A stretch of 64,000 bases of DNA from Sipunculus nudus (lineage: Eukaryota; Annelida; Sipuncula; Golfingiida; Sipunculidae), in NCBI GenBank assembly GCA_026874595.1, contig CM049311.1:61694453-61758452 (forward strand). Direction: 5' to 3'. Below the pieces are notes generated by a model that worked only from the letters and a program-made list of their open reading frames with translations, made no database searches and was not told the DNA's origin. Position numbers and translations under genes: made by a program. Below are positions 35,341 through 48,369 of this stretch, in pieces. How positions within the stretch are numbered: position 1 is the stretch's first letter; the number at the start of each line of letters is the position of its first letter.

Positions 35341-35950
35341 TATATATATGTGTGTATGTGTGCGTGTAAACCTGTATATATGCAGTATATATATGTACAT
35401 GGTATAATTGCAATACGTTGTATAATCCGATCAAGAGAAGTATTTCCATTTTGTCAACAGCATGGATCTGTTCCAAAGTCTGAAATCCCATGTTTAACAT
35501 GTCATAATTAATAAAAAAGCAGCACTTTCCTATATATTAAACCCCCCCACCCCAAGCAAAAATAGTAATCACACTAATGCCACAAGTAATTCCATAATTT
35601 TCATGGAGAAATTAATAAGTCTTTCTTTACAATTACAATGAAAGAAAAGGACATTTAGGTAAAAAAAAAAAAAATAAAAGAAAAGTAAAAAAATACTTGT
35701 GCTAAGTATTGAAATAATATTATAGACTATCTTGGAATAAAATTTGAAAGGCGGTGACGGCGTCGGTAAACTTGTTCCATTGCCGAATAATCACGTCTTA
35801 AGGACACTAGTGGGACTTTTGGTTGCGGACCTATTCTTAAATACGCAAATAACTCTTTTTTGACGTGCTTCACAAAATAGAAGACTTTTTAAAACAGAAA
35901 CTTTTCTCAGTTTTAAAATACAGATTGCGGCTTTTCAAATGAAATATTTT
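35341..35950. other. Copy C intron 4, left part
   Basis: A short run of C and A-rich tracts at about 35540 and 35660. No exon seen. Confidence 0.4.
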
Positions 35951-35957
35951 TTTGTCA

Positions 35958-36290
35958 TCTTAGGCCAAAAAAAAGGTATGGTTCTCAGGCACGTGTTTCA
36001 GAAATCAATGCGGGGGGGGGGGGGTTTATTTTTAAATTTTTGGTATGTTTCGATAAAAATGTCAAATGATAAGGGAAAAGCATGATAATAACAGATTTAT
36101 TTTGCTAAACAAGTAAAAGTACTACAAAAGAAAGAAAGTAAATGATTTTATCTTCTTGAAAGAAATGCCCGAGCGGGTGCAGCTCAAGATTGGTAAGTTA
36201 CTATTCAAAATCAAAATAAAAGGTTTTGATGCGGGGGGTTAAAATTGATGCGGGCGGTGCCTGAGAACCATACCTTTTATTTATTTATTT
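35958..36290. mobile_element. MITE with 19-bp perfect terminal inverted repeats
   Basis: AGGTATGGTTCTCAGGCAC at about 35975 is perfectly inverted at about 36258-36276 (GTGCCTGAGAACCATACCT). The interior is AT-rich with a run of G. There is no coding capacity. Diverged family members lie at 17105-17247 and 33050-33405. Confidence 0.7.
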
Positions 36291-36299
36291 ATATTTTGC

Positions 36300-36990
36300 C
36301 TTACATATTTGTTTTCTCATCCTAACGAACAACTTGTTTATGGTAGAGGGCCAAATCGGCCCTGCCTGTGGCTGATCGTTTTAGCACAGAAGCATAAAGA
36401 GAGACACTACGTCTTTATTTTGGCTTCAAATACATGTATCACGTGTAATAGAAACATCAATGTCGATAAAGTTCTATACTTAATCTCTCGAGCATTATTT
36501 CTTAAAGCCAGGTATTTATCTATATCTTTTCCATATAATTTACTTGACTTATGGCTTACTCGGCCTACATTTTAATGAGCTCTAGGTATTTCCTGTTAAA
36601 CGAGGTTCTCATAACACCTCTGTGGTGGGTATGAGCTTGTTTATATTCCACTAGTAAGTAAACACTGCAATGGTAAATGACGGATCACCATGCAACGTGA
36701 GGCAGTTGGTTGCATATGTGTGGAAGATTAAAACGTCCTTTGCAAAGCGTTGGTTCCTCTGACGTGCTGCCGGATGTTCTTGTTGATTGTGTTTGAATCA
36801 TCTTGAATAATATCCACTATTTTTTTAATAGTTAATATAAACGAAACGAACAGCTCGTGCGCGTTTCCTTGCCTATTTTTTATAGGTTCAAGGTGATATT
36901 TTTTATAATACGTCATATTTTGGAGTATGCCTTAAACAATTAATTGGTGATCGGACGGTTTCATTTGGAAATGTTGGCTTAAAAAATAAA
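36300..36990. other. Copy C intron 4, middle part
   Basis: No gene recognised. The boundary of the segment shared with copy A lies near 37020. Confidence 0.4.
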
Positions 36991-38793
36991 AAGGGTGGCT
37001 ATTTATGAGTTAAAGCAAAGAAAATTAGATTTATTATAGCTGCAAGGACTAGCATGTAGATCAAAATGTTGAAATTATACGGAAGTTAAATCAGAATTAT
37101 AAAAGTGAGGTTTACAACAGAAAAATATCATTACTAGTTACCCAGATTAAATTTCCAGGGGGCAGACAATTAAAAATTTATGTTACTAATAAGAATCTCA
37201 ATTGATATAACCAGTCGAGACAGTATTTTTAATATAACTACCTTCAGAATACGGGGGTGGTGGAGGAACTTCCGCCGGCTGTAGTTCAGGGTTCTGTGGG
37301 TAGGCCTGTATTATAGTGGTGGATCCTGCCACTGTAGTCACCATATCCACCCGTCCACCTGTATTAATTATGAAACCATGTTAAAATGTAAAGTTCAATG
37401 TAAAGAACTAGGAATATCTTGTAATACTGAACAGCTGAGGCGTGTTTATTACAAAAATGCCCTGGAGGTCTAAGAATAGTTGCTTCGTATCTCTTTTATT
37501 GAGGCCTACACGTATGTTACAAAAAATTGCATAACGTACCTATTTAAGAGGTATTTTGCTTGGGGAATTCTGAAAAATATACCAAGATAATGCATAAAAT
37601 AGATATTAAACGGTGAGACTGATGCATGTAAGATTTATAGCTGCATTCTCCAAAATATTGACAGATTGCACATGCAAATAATACATTATAGTATCTACGT
37701 AAATAATGTTATAATTGTATCTATGTAAATAATTTATTATAGTATCTACTAAAATATTTTAAAGCACAAAAATGTATATTTATTTTTAATGTCACATACT
37801 AGTAAACAGTTCAACATAATTATGGCGAGGAGCTCTACATTAAAATAAAATGCAATACGGATTAGGAGGAAATGTTATTATGTTGGATTGTTATAATATT
37901 GTTGTAAGTTTATATTCTTTAATTATTGCTATATAAATTGACGTCAATTGACGTTAATTAACAAAACTGGTACATGCTGTATACAACGGAATTTTGACAT
38001 TCACAACTGAAATGATATTAAACGAAATTAAAAGCATTCCAAACACTCCCGCTTGAAAGATTTATTGATTCAGTTGCTCTGTCAGTGTCCGTAAGATACA
38101 TTTATAAATCCGTCATTGATTTTGAAAATCAAACTCTTTGAACTCAATGGCGAAATGTCAACCCAATCTGGTACATTTAATCACCAGAAATCAGCAACGC
38201 TGGCTCACTGCTCACAATTCTCTCTCCATATATAGTGCACCGGATAAATCAATCTCTAAGCAGTCCTGCAAATATACGCTACAAGCTTCCGTCAAGTAAC
38301 TCCGATGATCCTTTACCTGACCATCAAACGGTTTATGATGACATCAATTTTCTTACCGTGTAAACGGACCAATAATATCCTTCCGCTCGGTTTTAATATA
38401 ATTTTGCACTTTGGCCAACTAACCCTGCCAAATTCTCCGCGGCTTCTTTCGTGTTATCCCTCTTATTACTCCCTTATTTTATTATTGATTCTCTTAGCTT
38501 TCCAACAACATATTTCAAATTTGGTATTTACAAACAGGGCCGTAGCCTGAGCAAAGTCTGAAGGGGCAGAAAATGCTTTGTCAGAGCAAAGTATAACGAG
38601 AGGGCGCGGCCCCCGAAGGGGAGGGTGTGGGAGGAAAATTTTTAAACTACATGCTAAATTGGAATTTCCGTGTTTTTTCCCTTATAATATAAGCTCTAAT
38701 CACGGAAACTTAAGTTTTATTCACAGGGTGCTTTTTAGCCACACCAGATATCACCATGTATGCCAGTCAAATTGAACTTTCTTGCAAATGCTG

Positions 38794-38795
<2 letters not shown>

Positions 38796-38839
<44 letters not shown>
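38796..38839. repeat. (TA)n microsatellite
   Basis: 44 bases against 42 at the equivalent position in copy A. Confidence 0.95.
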
Positions 38840-38840
<1 letters not shown>

Positions 38841-39659
38841 CCGGAGGCTACGATACTGACAATGTTTACCAGGAACGGTTGTTTTCAAATATGGGTTTTG
38901 TCTTTTAACTTTAAAAGTATAAAACAGTTTAGGTAGGGAGACACAACGTTATAAACGTAGGAACACTTCCTAAACCTATGAAACCTGCATGTGTACCTTG
39001 TTTAATTCCTTGTGCCCTAACATCATACACTGTTATTTCCAAATATATAGTGGGAAAGAGTGGGTTATGGCTGTTTTTCTATTTATTGATTTTGGATGTT
39101 CTGTATTCAAGTTAAGATTGAACAGATAACAAGAGTTTTAGACAAAAGTTTGATTTACAATGTCAGTTAAGGTGAAAATGTGTTCCCCGGGAAAAACTCA
39201 TTACTTAGAAAATTAATGAAACCAGAACAGTGCCTGCAGGTAGTCTGCCTAAAATTCAACACGTTAAAGGCATTTAACAAACGGTTTACTTTTAACCGAA
39301 TACAGTTTCATATTTTCTTGTAAGACGTACTTAAGGATAAAGATTGGTTTTGTTGTACTTGAAATTAAGGATATCAAAAAAAGTTTGTATATACTTGCAA
39401 GAAAATGTACAGTTCCTGGATTCCGGCGATGATGCACTGGACATCCAGAAGAAGCACAGCAAAGAGCCACGGTCACGATGGCAGCGATAAATAACACTCC
39501 AAAAGTAATTCCGATAATTGCGCCGCTGTAAAACACGAGTAAATCTAGTCAGACTCTTACAATTATTGTCTGTATCTTAGAAAACTGTATGAACGATACA
39601 TTTTTTCTCCTTCTTTTTTCGCCTCAGAAAAAAATTCTCAATGTGTTATAGAATCAAAA

Positions 39660-40880
39660 GTGTTTCACCATCGGCGAACTTTGATTATAATGATAATGAT
39701 ATAAATAATACCACAGAATTCGATACATTGATGTATTAATAATTCCTTTAAGGTATCACATTTACGTATAAAAAAACGAGCTAGGTTAAATTCTTTGAAT
39801 CTCTGTACATGTTCGTACATTTTCACAGAAACGCATGCTGTAAACATATATCCATAAATCTAAAGGCAATAAACATCAAATGGTAAAACTTGTAAATCAT
39901 AGATACCTGATATGCTTTCTACTAGCATTGTTACTTTTATCAATATATGTTTCTAACATTTCGAGGACAGATGGACATATAGTTCTTTCCAACGCTCCTA
40001 GTATAAGGTTTCAAAACCTTTATTACGAAGCAGTAATTTCTTTAGATTTATTTGATTCCAAACATTTTTGTCTATGTATAAAATATTTAGCATAAATAAA
40101 TAAGTAGTTTAAATCTTCTTCATATTTCTTTTCCTTTTTCCCATAATCGCCAAACATAACTTTACATGAAATTGAAAAATCTGTACCATTTACTAATTTA
40201 CACATTTCACGGAATTCTCTCCACAACTGTTGTGAGCAAATACATAGAAAGAATCTATGTTCCATTGTGTCAATTTCAACTTAACAATAATCACAATATG
40301 GATTATCCACAATTTTCATGTGCTACCGTCTGGCTTTGAAACAAATCACTCTGTGTAAAAATTTGAAATTGATATACTGTAAATTTACCGAATCTATAAT
40401 TTTTTAAAACATCTATGGGAATTGAATTCCCGTTCTGTAATTAGCTGACTCTTATTCCAGACCCTTAATTCTGTAGTTACCTCGTATTTTAGTATAATTA
40501 AATTGTTATAATGTGATTTACAATTACATCCAGAGTGTAATAAACGCCCAGACTATGGCAATTAATGATACATTGTTCCATTTTTGATTATCTGTCTGAA
40601 AGTGAACCTAGACACCCAAATGCTGCTAGGTTAGTACATGAGTATATGAAAGTGTATTAGGTAGGGGCCCCAGCAATTGTTAAAACGGTTTATTTACATT
40701 ACGATTTTCTGAAAAGTTACTACGTAGTCTATATTTGGCACTGCCTACCAAGTAAGAAACAAATGCATGCCTAACAGGAAATTTTTGCTATAATTATTGA
40801 GCATAATTTCTATGTTTCAAAAAGCTACAAAGTTTTTGAATTTAATTTTATTCCACTATGAGACAATAAATAAAGCACTA
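39660..40880 (-). mobile_element. LINE ORF2 tail fragment, copy C
   Basis: A frame of about 80 codons at 40265-40023 reads EHRFFLCICSQQLWREFREM and later LNYLFIYAKYFIHRQKC, the typical end of a LINE ORF2. It is the best-preserved of the three copies but lacks the catalytic region. Confidence 0.65.
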
Positions 40881-41069
40881 ACGGACTTAATAGATCTGAT
40901 GGCGTAACAACAATTGGTGTAATTTATCTATTATGACCCTTCGTTTAAAGTATAAGCCCAGGCTTGACCGGTTATTGCACATTTTGTACGATAAAAATGA
41001 AGATAATGTATAATATTGTTAGGGATATACACACACTAAGATTTGGATTCGGGGAAAAACCGCAACCAG

Positions 41070-41159
41070 CTGCCGCATGGCTTAACACCAGCGTGACTTC
41101 GCATGGCTTAACTCCAGCGTGACTTCGTATGGCTAAATATAAAACTCCAGCGTGACTTC

Positions 41160-41199
<40 letters not shown>
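41070..41199. repeat. Minisatellite and (TA)n, copy C
   Basis: Three CAGCGTGACTTCG(C/T)ATGG units lead directly into a TA microsatellite at 41161-41199. Confidence 0.85.
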
Positions 41200-41201
<2 letters not shown>

Positions 41202-42430
41202 TAGAGTTACCCTCCGTTGTAAAGTGCTCTATGGCCTACAGACTAGGCCAGAGCGGTATAAGATTCTAACCACATTAACCTGATGATCGGGTCATATCCC
41301 TTGACACAGACTGTAGTGAATTTACAGTGTTGTTTTTCTTCAGAGTTAAATTCTATCAGCAGTGTTTCCTGTTATAAAAGTGAGCCTGTCATAATGTTAA
41401 AAAGTAACAAAAATTGCCTTTTCTAAACTGAAACTACTTTTTTGGAGAAAGAAGGGTTCGGACGAGAGGTACAGCTTCCAAATGGCCTGATTTTAAGTAA
41501 TTAAAAATGGATATTTGTGGGGGAGGTTTCTAATATTCTAAACTGATCTGTCTATAAGAACTAGATTTATGACATACTGTATCGTTCAGTTGATAATTTA
41601 AACTATTTAATGCATATGCAGCCATTGATATGGTTGATGGGTAGCTGAACAGTCAACAACCCATGGGGTGCGTATCATTTTTATTTATACCTAAATTATG
41701 AAAAAAATATTAAAAACTTTCACTTATGAACTTGCGATTAATCTGTGACAGAAAAATACGAAATTCTAATACGAGAGTCTTTTCATCAAATGTCAGGCTG
41801 AAGTGGTGGTAAAATCTTCATCCCAGATTTGTCTCATTTGCGGATAAGTACGGTATAAGATCTGATATGTGGTTCATGTACGTGTAACTCGTCCTACTGT
41901 AAACGGCATGAAGGTAAACTTAACGGATCAAGCACTTCGTTTGATAATAAATTCATGAATCAAGAATCTCTCCTCAAGGGGCATCTCTGTATGACAGAAC
42001 CTCTATAAGTGTCTGTTAAGTGTTTACATAAGAAGACCTGATGACAATAGGAAAGATTTTGATCGCGCAAATGCGATAATTATAAAAAAAGAGAAGAAAC
42101 ATGAAAAAAGGACCTTGAAAACCCGTGATTTGTTAAGTTATGCTGTACTACCACCCGGTGGAGTGAGCGCTGTTTGGTTCGTTTGTTAACGATTGGTCTC
42201 GTTTCTAAATTTTATTTCCATTTTTAATTTGCCGTATAAGGAATCCCACGCAAGTAACAAAAACTAATTGTGTCCTCTGCACCTGTCGGGATATTTTATC
42301 TGGTCAAACAGGAACCTCTGATAGATATTATACGTATCACTTATGACATTAATAGTATCCACCGGCTGAGGATTCTAACACAGCGCTGGTAATATATCCA
42401 AAGACTTTCAGTCTTTTCACACACACACAC

Positions 42431-42432
42431 AG

Positions 42433-42482
<50 letters not shown>
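42431..42482. repeat. (TA)n(GA)n microsatellite
   Basis: Homologous to 5560-5651 but shorter. Confidence 0.95.
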
Positions 42483-43017
42483 TTACCATTGTATAGTAGA
42501 GAGTAAAAATGAAAAAAGGACCTATTAACATTTCACTTTCCAGGTATATTGAGTATACATTAAACACAGATATATTATGAAATGAAGTGCTAAATCCCAT
42601 CAGTTGAACATGCCGTTTACAGTATGGCGAGTGACAATATGCGTTATGTCATAAATCTATTTCTTATACAGATCGATTTTGGAATATATAAGAAATCTAC
42701 CCCACATGTATCCATTTTCAATTACATGTACTTAAAATCAGGCTATTTGGTAGCTGTACCTCTTGTTCATTCTCCAAAAGCTAGTATCAATTTGGCAAAG
42801 GCAATATTTTTTTTATGATTAATATTATGACACGCTCACCATTATAACATCATACACTGCTGACGGAATTTTATTTACCTATTTAAAAATGAAAGTTCTG
42901 TATATGACTGGTAGACAACAATTTAATTAATTTCGATTTCTTGAATTATTTAAAAAACCTAGACACAAAAAAAAATGATAAATCGAATGGCATTCAAATT
43001 AATAGTATATATAAATA

Positions 43018-43020
<3 letters not shown>

Positions 43021-43074
<54 letters not shown>
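43021..43074. repeat. (TA)n microsatellite
   Basis: TA dinucleotides homologous to 6683-6740. Confidence 0.95.
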
Positions 43075-43077
<3 letters not shown>

Positions 43078-43235
43078 TTTTTTTTCTTTTCAACGGTGTT
43101 CCGACGGTTTGCTAGGAGATGGAAATGATGTGAAGTTAGGGTGAGAACACGCATTATTAAACATATATTTATTGCTGATATCAATATATATCAGTTGGCC
43201 TGTTGTGTAGTCTGTGAATCAGATCCGTAAGATTA

Positions 43236-43412
43236 ATTATGTCGTACGTACAAGATTATATGTCTTACGTACGAGATGTCGTTCGTATGAGATGGCATGT
43301 CGTACCTACGCGATAATATGTACGTAAGAGATAATATGTCGTTCATACGTCTTACGCTCGAGATAGAATGTTGTACGTACGAGATGGTATGTCGTACATA
43401 CGCGACAAATAA
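43236..43412. repeat. TCGTACGTACGA minisatellite, copy C
   Basis: About eight degenerate roughly 20-bp units matching the arrays of copies A and B. Confidence 0.8.
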
Positions 43413-44342
43413 TTTTTCTGTAACTAGGTGTCAGCAATACGCTTCCGTAGTTCTGGCCTAGGATTGCCTCAATTATACACTGGACCGATGCTGTTTCGGT
43501 TCTTGTACATTTTCAACATCTTGGCCCTTGGAAATCTTGATAACGCTTACATCCGGTTTCCTTGGTGACAATTTATAGTTTCTTTTGGTAAATTCGGGGA
43601 ACGACAAATACGTAATCTCTAAGGCCAATGATCATTACGGTAACGATCAGGTTTGAAATGGCCTTCCCTTTGCATACATATGGTCATTAGTAAGGTATGC
43701 CTTCCGCCAAGGATCATTTAACAAGCATCAGATTGAACCTCATGCACATGATGCTGTCAATAGTTATACCTCCGGCAGGAAGGTTTGCGTTCATCTCCCA
43801 TCTGTGTGTGTGTGTGGTTGTTCACAACGACACTCATGAACGCAATCACGAACGGCATTTAATGAAATAATCAGGCCATTCGAGAACGGGCCAATGATCG
43901 TATAGATTTCTGCCTTGATCGGGAACATGATCCGGATACAGGAACACCATCAAGGAATATTGACAAATGTACAATCACATTTCCACGAATGAATCTGGAA
44001 TATGGTAGAATAAGAGAATGAATACACGGGTAGGGGAGCATCCAAAAATAGGGGTCAGCTTAGGTGTGCATTCATTGGACTGCAGGTTTCTAGTTTTAAA
44101 ATAGTTTCCTCCTCTGCTCAAGCAGACTGAATTAAAAGGAGTCTTGAGAAGAGCTGGTTGCTGACCAATAGCAAACATCCTCTTGCCACTGAATGTAACA
44201 GGACTGATACATGTTCAGAGAATTCAGGTATTATCATATTGTAAAGAAAAAAAAGACCTGAACTCCGACCATGCTTTCAAGAAAACTGGGAAAATTATTA
44301 AAAAAAATGTGTTTACCAGATGGCTGTTTCCTAAATACTTAC

Positions 44343-44505
44343 ACAGGGAATCCATTATACTGAATGTTACAACAATACTGTTAATCCTCAAATCCACAGC
44401 AGTTGATTCTATCTGAGGCGTCATATTCTCGCGGACACGAGAATCCGTGGTAATAAAGAAAGTCTCTATAGTACCCAGAACAGTTATCACCGGTGGCTCC
44501 TCCAA
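44343..44505 (-). pseudogene. Shisa-like copy C, exon 2 with stop codon
   Basis: A 163-nt exon between TTACAG and GT/GTAAGT encoding DNCSGYYRDF, GFSCP, NCCG, a stop, then QYCC. It is seven codons longer than in copies A and B because the loop between Cys 43 and the CC pair is kept. Confidence 0.7.
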
Positions 44506-45935
44506 CTGTAACAATTTAAAAAGTAAAAAAAGCAGTGATCAGTAAAGAAATCCTAGGAATTCAGTCACATTAGCAAAGGTCTGATTTTCTCCAGTTTTCT
44601 GCAGGTGTAGCAATTCATCTGGGAGTGTGATTTTGAAATGCTGCATATGATTAAACATCAAACGTTGAAATGCTGGTGGCTCCACTTAATTCTATTGATC
44701 GCATTTGGTCTGCCATAAACATGTGAACAAATTTTGTCATGGACGTTATGGAAGGTATTACTGAAAAATCATTTAAATACAGAACGCTGCCACAGCTTTT
44801 GCTCCCGTGTCTCCTAAACCAGGAGCAACCAAAGCTCTTTTTTCGTGTTTTTTTTCTTTTTTAATGTTAACCACTCGGTAAGGCATTCAAATTGGTATAT
44901 AATCTAAATGGCTGAACTTGCAATGCTTCCTCCAGGTATTTACACAGACGTCTTATTTGCATTATTACTATATTTTACTGCAGCTATACCATTATTCATG
45001 CGGTTTTTTTTGTCTGAAATGTGTACTCTTTCAAATCAACAAACACACACACATACATATGTGTAAAACTTCAGTCGCCGAACTTTACAAAGGGTTTAAG
45101 ACATATTTGTGGCCTTATTCTAAGGCTTAGAATCCCATCAGCCTTTTCTGGACCGGGGGACCTTTTTAAGGTTGTCTCATTAGTTTTCTTTGGTCTGACC
45201 CCTCCTTTTCCAAAATCTTAGATCCTAAGATTTTATATAGAGTTCATGTCAGCATGTATACATTATCATGCACAGAAAGTATCGTCCACAAAACTATTAT
45301 ATATTCCTCGCGTGAATTCTCTCGCTATAGTTACAAGACAACAGAAATGTGCTTGATGCTTGTATGTAACACGAAAATTGAAAAAAAAATCTTTTGACAA
45401 CTTCTTGAGCTAATATTGAGACAACGCAATATATTCCGATTACTAACCAACTGATACTACGTAATACTTCTCAGAAAACATCAACTCTTACAGTTATGTA
45501 CCCCAGTTTAATTACATGTCACGCACCAGGGCGCTCTTTCTGTTGTACACAGAATGCAGTAATAAATGTATTTAGGTCGTGTGTTCTCAAGAACGGCGGC
45601 CATTTCTATGACTGATTCTACTGTAACTCGTTAACAACACTGCTTTGCTTTAAACTAAAGTACTCCCTGTACATACAGATTCCCTCACCTCGTTCATATT
45701 CCTGAAGAGGTTAGGGCCTAAATTAATATACACATTAGAAACGAAACTGTCACATATTTATCAAATCAACACCTACCGAGCAGGATCACCGCGACAAGCA
45801 CTGGTAAAACAGAATTGTTATTGTACCCGGTCATATTCAGGATGAATATATTCCAACGCTATGCATTGCCACTTGGTTAAAGTGGACGATTCCCCCAAAT
45901 CTGCTTCGGATCAAGTCTGTCGTTCAACACATTTA

Positions 45936-46914
45936 AGATAAGTAGCTATTGAACACAGGGAAACAACCGCGGCCTCGACCTAGATTCCGATGCTCTAACA
46001 TGCTCTGCATGGCCGTTATGCTCCACAGCCCAACGAATATCAATATGTTCCTATTTATCCAGTTAAACTCCGCTTCACTTTTTATGACATAGCCTACCAT
46101 GAAAGACTGTAGCATGCAACATGGCCCATTATAATCCTTTTCAGGTTAACATTTTAACTCCGGATCAGATTTTATTTAACTTTTTTTTTCAGAATCTGCC
46201 TGAAATCACTTTTTGTCTTTCTGGTACATTTAAGGTGATATATATCCACTATTTCTGGCAGGGAAATCAAATGCGGCTTCGATCTGGATTCCAGTGTTTA
46301 CACATACTCATGACGTCCATTAAGACAGTCACGCTACATTGCATGTTCCTAGTCCACTTTAAAACTAGTTCCCAATCATAATTCTCGTAAGTAATATTAG
46401 ATAATTTCTAAAAAAAAAGTTCATTGTTACAAGAGACGCAAACAAAAACTTAATTTCAAACAAAATATATTTCCCCGGTGATATTCCTTTTCGATATTCA
46501 CCAAACCCCAAGTAGATCATCGTGAACATCGGGCGACCGTAATTCAGAAAGTAAAACCGTTTTGGTATTCTCTCTGGTAAAATGTAATTACTAATTATAG
46601 TCCATTTGGTTTATTGGCACCACTTCATCATGTTTAATCCTTACTGCTAGTTTACAGCACACCTCTTGACAGTAGATATCCCACTTAATATTATCAATGA
46701 GACGAAAACACGAATTATTAATTTGTTGCCCACTGACAAAAATGTATAACCAGGTCAGGTCGTGTTAAAGGAGAGCCCAGTGGATAATAAGATATAGTCA
46801 GGGAAACGTAGGTAATAGTATTTAATAATGTTGTATTTATATTAATCATTGGTTGTGTTGATCTGTAGATTGGTTTGTTTTATGTTCAATAAATAAACTT
46901 ACTGTACTACGAAT
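45936..46914. other. No gene seen
   Basis: Unique-looking DNA right of the third segmental copy. No exon recognised on either strand. Confidence 0.4.
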
Positions 46915-47596
46915 TGTACAGACTGGATATTCTGGAAGTCTAGAGGCTTCTGTGAAGCTTAGCTTTTAATTTCCTAGTGGAGAAGTCTGTTGAAACATAT
47001 GTTGGCGCGAACTTTCCCGATGTTTCTTTGCGGCAGATATATATATAAAAGCCGGTCCATAGGCCGCGTGGAAGAGGTCTGTTTTGAAGTCTTTGAAGCC
47101 AGACGTGCTGTGCGAAGTTGATTCGCACCAGTGGGGTGTTATTTCAAGTACCGCGTTAGGACGGTTAGGGTGCCTTTCCATACCTGCATGCCCCGCACGG
47201 TTGAAATCCAACAAGTGTGTTATCAGTGTCCCCTTTCCATACGTGAGGGCAACCGCGCGGGTCCCGCATGTGGATCCAACAGTGTTGGATTTCTACGGGG
47301 GCTGCATGCGGACCCTTATTGGTCCTAGGAGATTGTGTTATTTAGCCGAGGAGGTTAGAGGCTTTGTGGACTGTGTATTTGTGATGTGAGAGCCAGTTAG
47401 CAACGGGCGAAAGCCAAAGAACTGTTGAACAATTGTATTGTACGATTGGAGCCAGTCTACGGTGGCGAAGGCCAGTTCTGCGAAGTGATAAGAATAAACT
47501 AGACGTTGAGTGACTTTTCTTAACTTCTGCGTGAAAGTTCCCGGGAAATCTATGTCCGCTGCGTGTGTGGAGTGACATTCACTTTACGGATCCCAC
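46915..47596 (+). mobile_element. Candidate solo LTR
   Basis: About 680 bp, starting TGTACAG and flanked by CGAAT on both sides (46910-46914 and 47597-47601), as for a 5-bp target duplication. It contains a TATA-like TATATATATAAAAGCC at about 47040 and AATAAA at about 47502. It is more GC-rich than its surroundings. The right end (CCCAC) is not a canonical CA, and no internal domain or second LTR was seen. Confidence 0.35.
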
Positions 47597-47601
47597 CGAA
47601 T

Positions 47602-47770
47602 ACCAGGGGCGGATCCAGGCTTTGGGAAAAGGGGACGGGGGAGCTCTAACCCAGGAGAAAAAATGAAACCCTTAAAAAAAGGTCCCCAGGTCTGGAAAAG
47701 GGGTGCTCCAGGCCGCAAGATTTTGTCTGAAGCCCTTAAAAAACGTTTTTTTTTTTATGAAAAGGGGATC
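47602..47770. mobile_element. MITE-like end CAGGGGCGGATCCAGG
   Basis: The terminus type and the following GGGAAAAGGGG, AAAAAAGGTCC and TCTGGAAAAG blocks recur at 60500-60660 and, inverted, near 8640-8750, 21285-21420 and 45080-45210. Confidence 0.45.
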
Positions 47771-47989
47771 TGCTTCTGATTACTCGATCACTATGCGTTA
47801 CCTTGGCCTCTGAGTAAAGATATGTGGTCACAAATTTTATTTTTATAACTATTGTTATTTGCTTTTTAAATATGTTTAGAATGTTTTAATGATGGACATC
47901 AACTTAGTCATGTGCACCTTTGGTAACACGTGCAATTCATTGTTGGCATCTTTATGAGAGTTTGGACTCTAAACAGATTATTTTTGGTA

Positions 47990-47990
<1 letters not shown>

Positions 47991-48050
<60 letters not shown>
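47991..48050. repeat. (TA)n microsatellite
   Basis: Uninterrupted TA run. Confidence 0.95.
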
Positions 48051-48051
<1 letters not shown>

Positions 48052-48369
48052 TATACTTCAGTAAGAAAGGACGTCAATCATATGATTTATCAAGAGTCCC
48101 CTCTCTTTTAGAGTGAATACCCATCATATTAATTGTGACTTTTTTACTGTCCTGCATTTGAACCGTCTGCTCACCGTTTCGCTCTTCCTCGTCACTGGCA
48201 TGATTGTTCGATTCGTAATGACGCCATTTTATTATGGCACATGGCCACATACCCGGTGCTACTTTTACAGAATAAATGTCCTCTTTTTTAATTTGTTAAT
48301 AAACTATGATAATAAAGTATTAAATACTAGTATCTTGACGCCTTGAATGGTCCAAATGATATTTTATTT

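Larger units (their letters stand above)
35171..45834 (-). pseudogene. Shisa-like copy C, all five exons, stop in exon 2
   Basis: Exons are 45834-45777, 44505-44343, 39525-39395, 37358-37242 and 35265-35171 (58, 163, 131, 117 and 95 nt). Phases 1, 2, 1, 1 agree throughout. The ectodomain keeps the longer Shisa-type loop GFSCPREYDASDR before INCCG, closer to vertebrate Shisa proteins than copies A and B. The transmembrane exon reads GAIIGITFGVLFIAAIVTVA then CCASSGC. The tail has PPPPPYSE and then PPPPYD, two PPxY motifs, and ends GQAIIMPS then TAA. Exon 2 has TAA at 44383-44381 (codon 61) between GFED and QYCC, which would remove the last Cys pair, the helix and the tail. Everything else looks intact, so inactivation may be recent, polymorphic, or a sequence error. 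Confidence 0.72.
37020..45935 (+). repeat. Third segmental copy, direct to the left arm
   Basis: Collinear with about 605-9850 and in the same orientation, sharing gene exons, LINE tail, minisatellites and microsatellites. It lacks the SINE and has a single exon 4. Confidence 0.85.
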
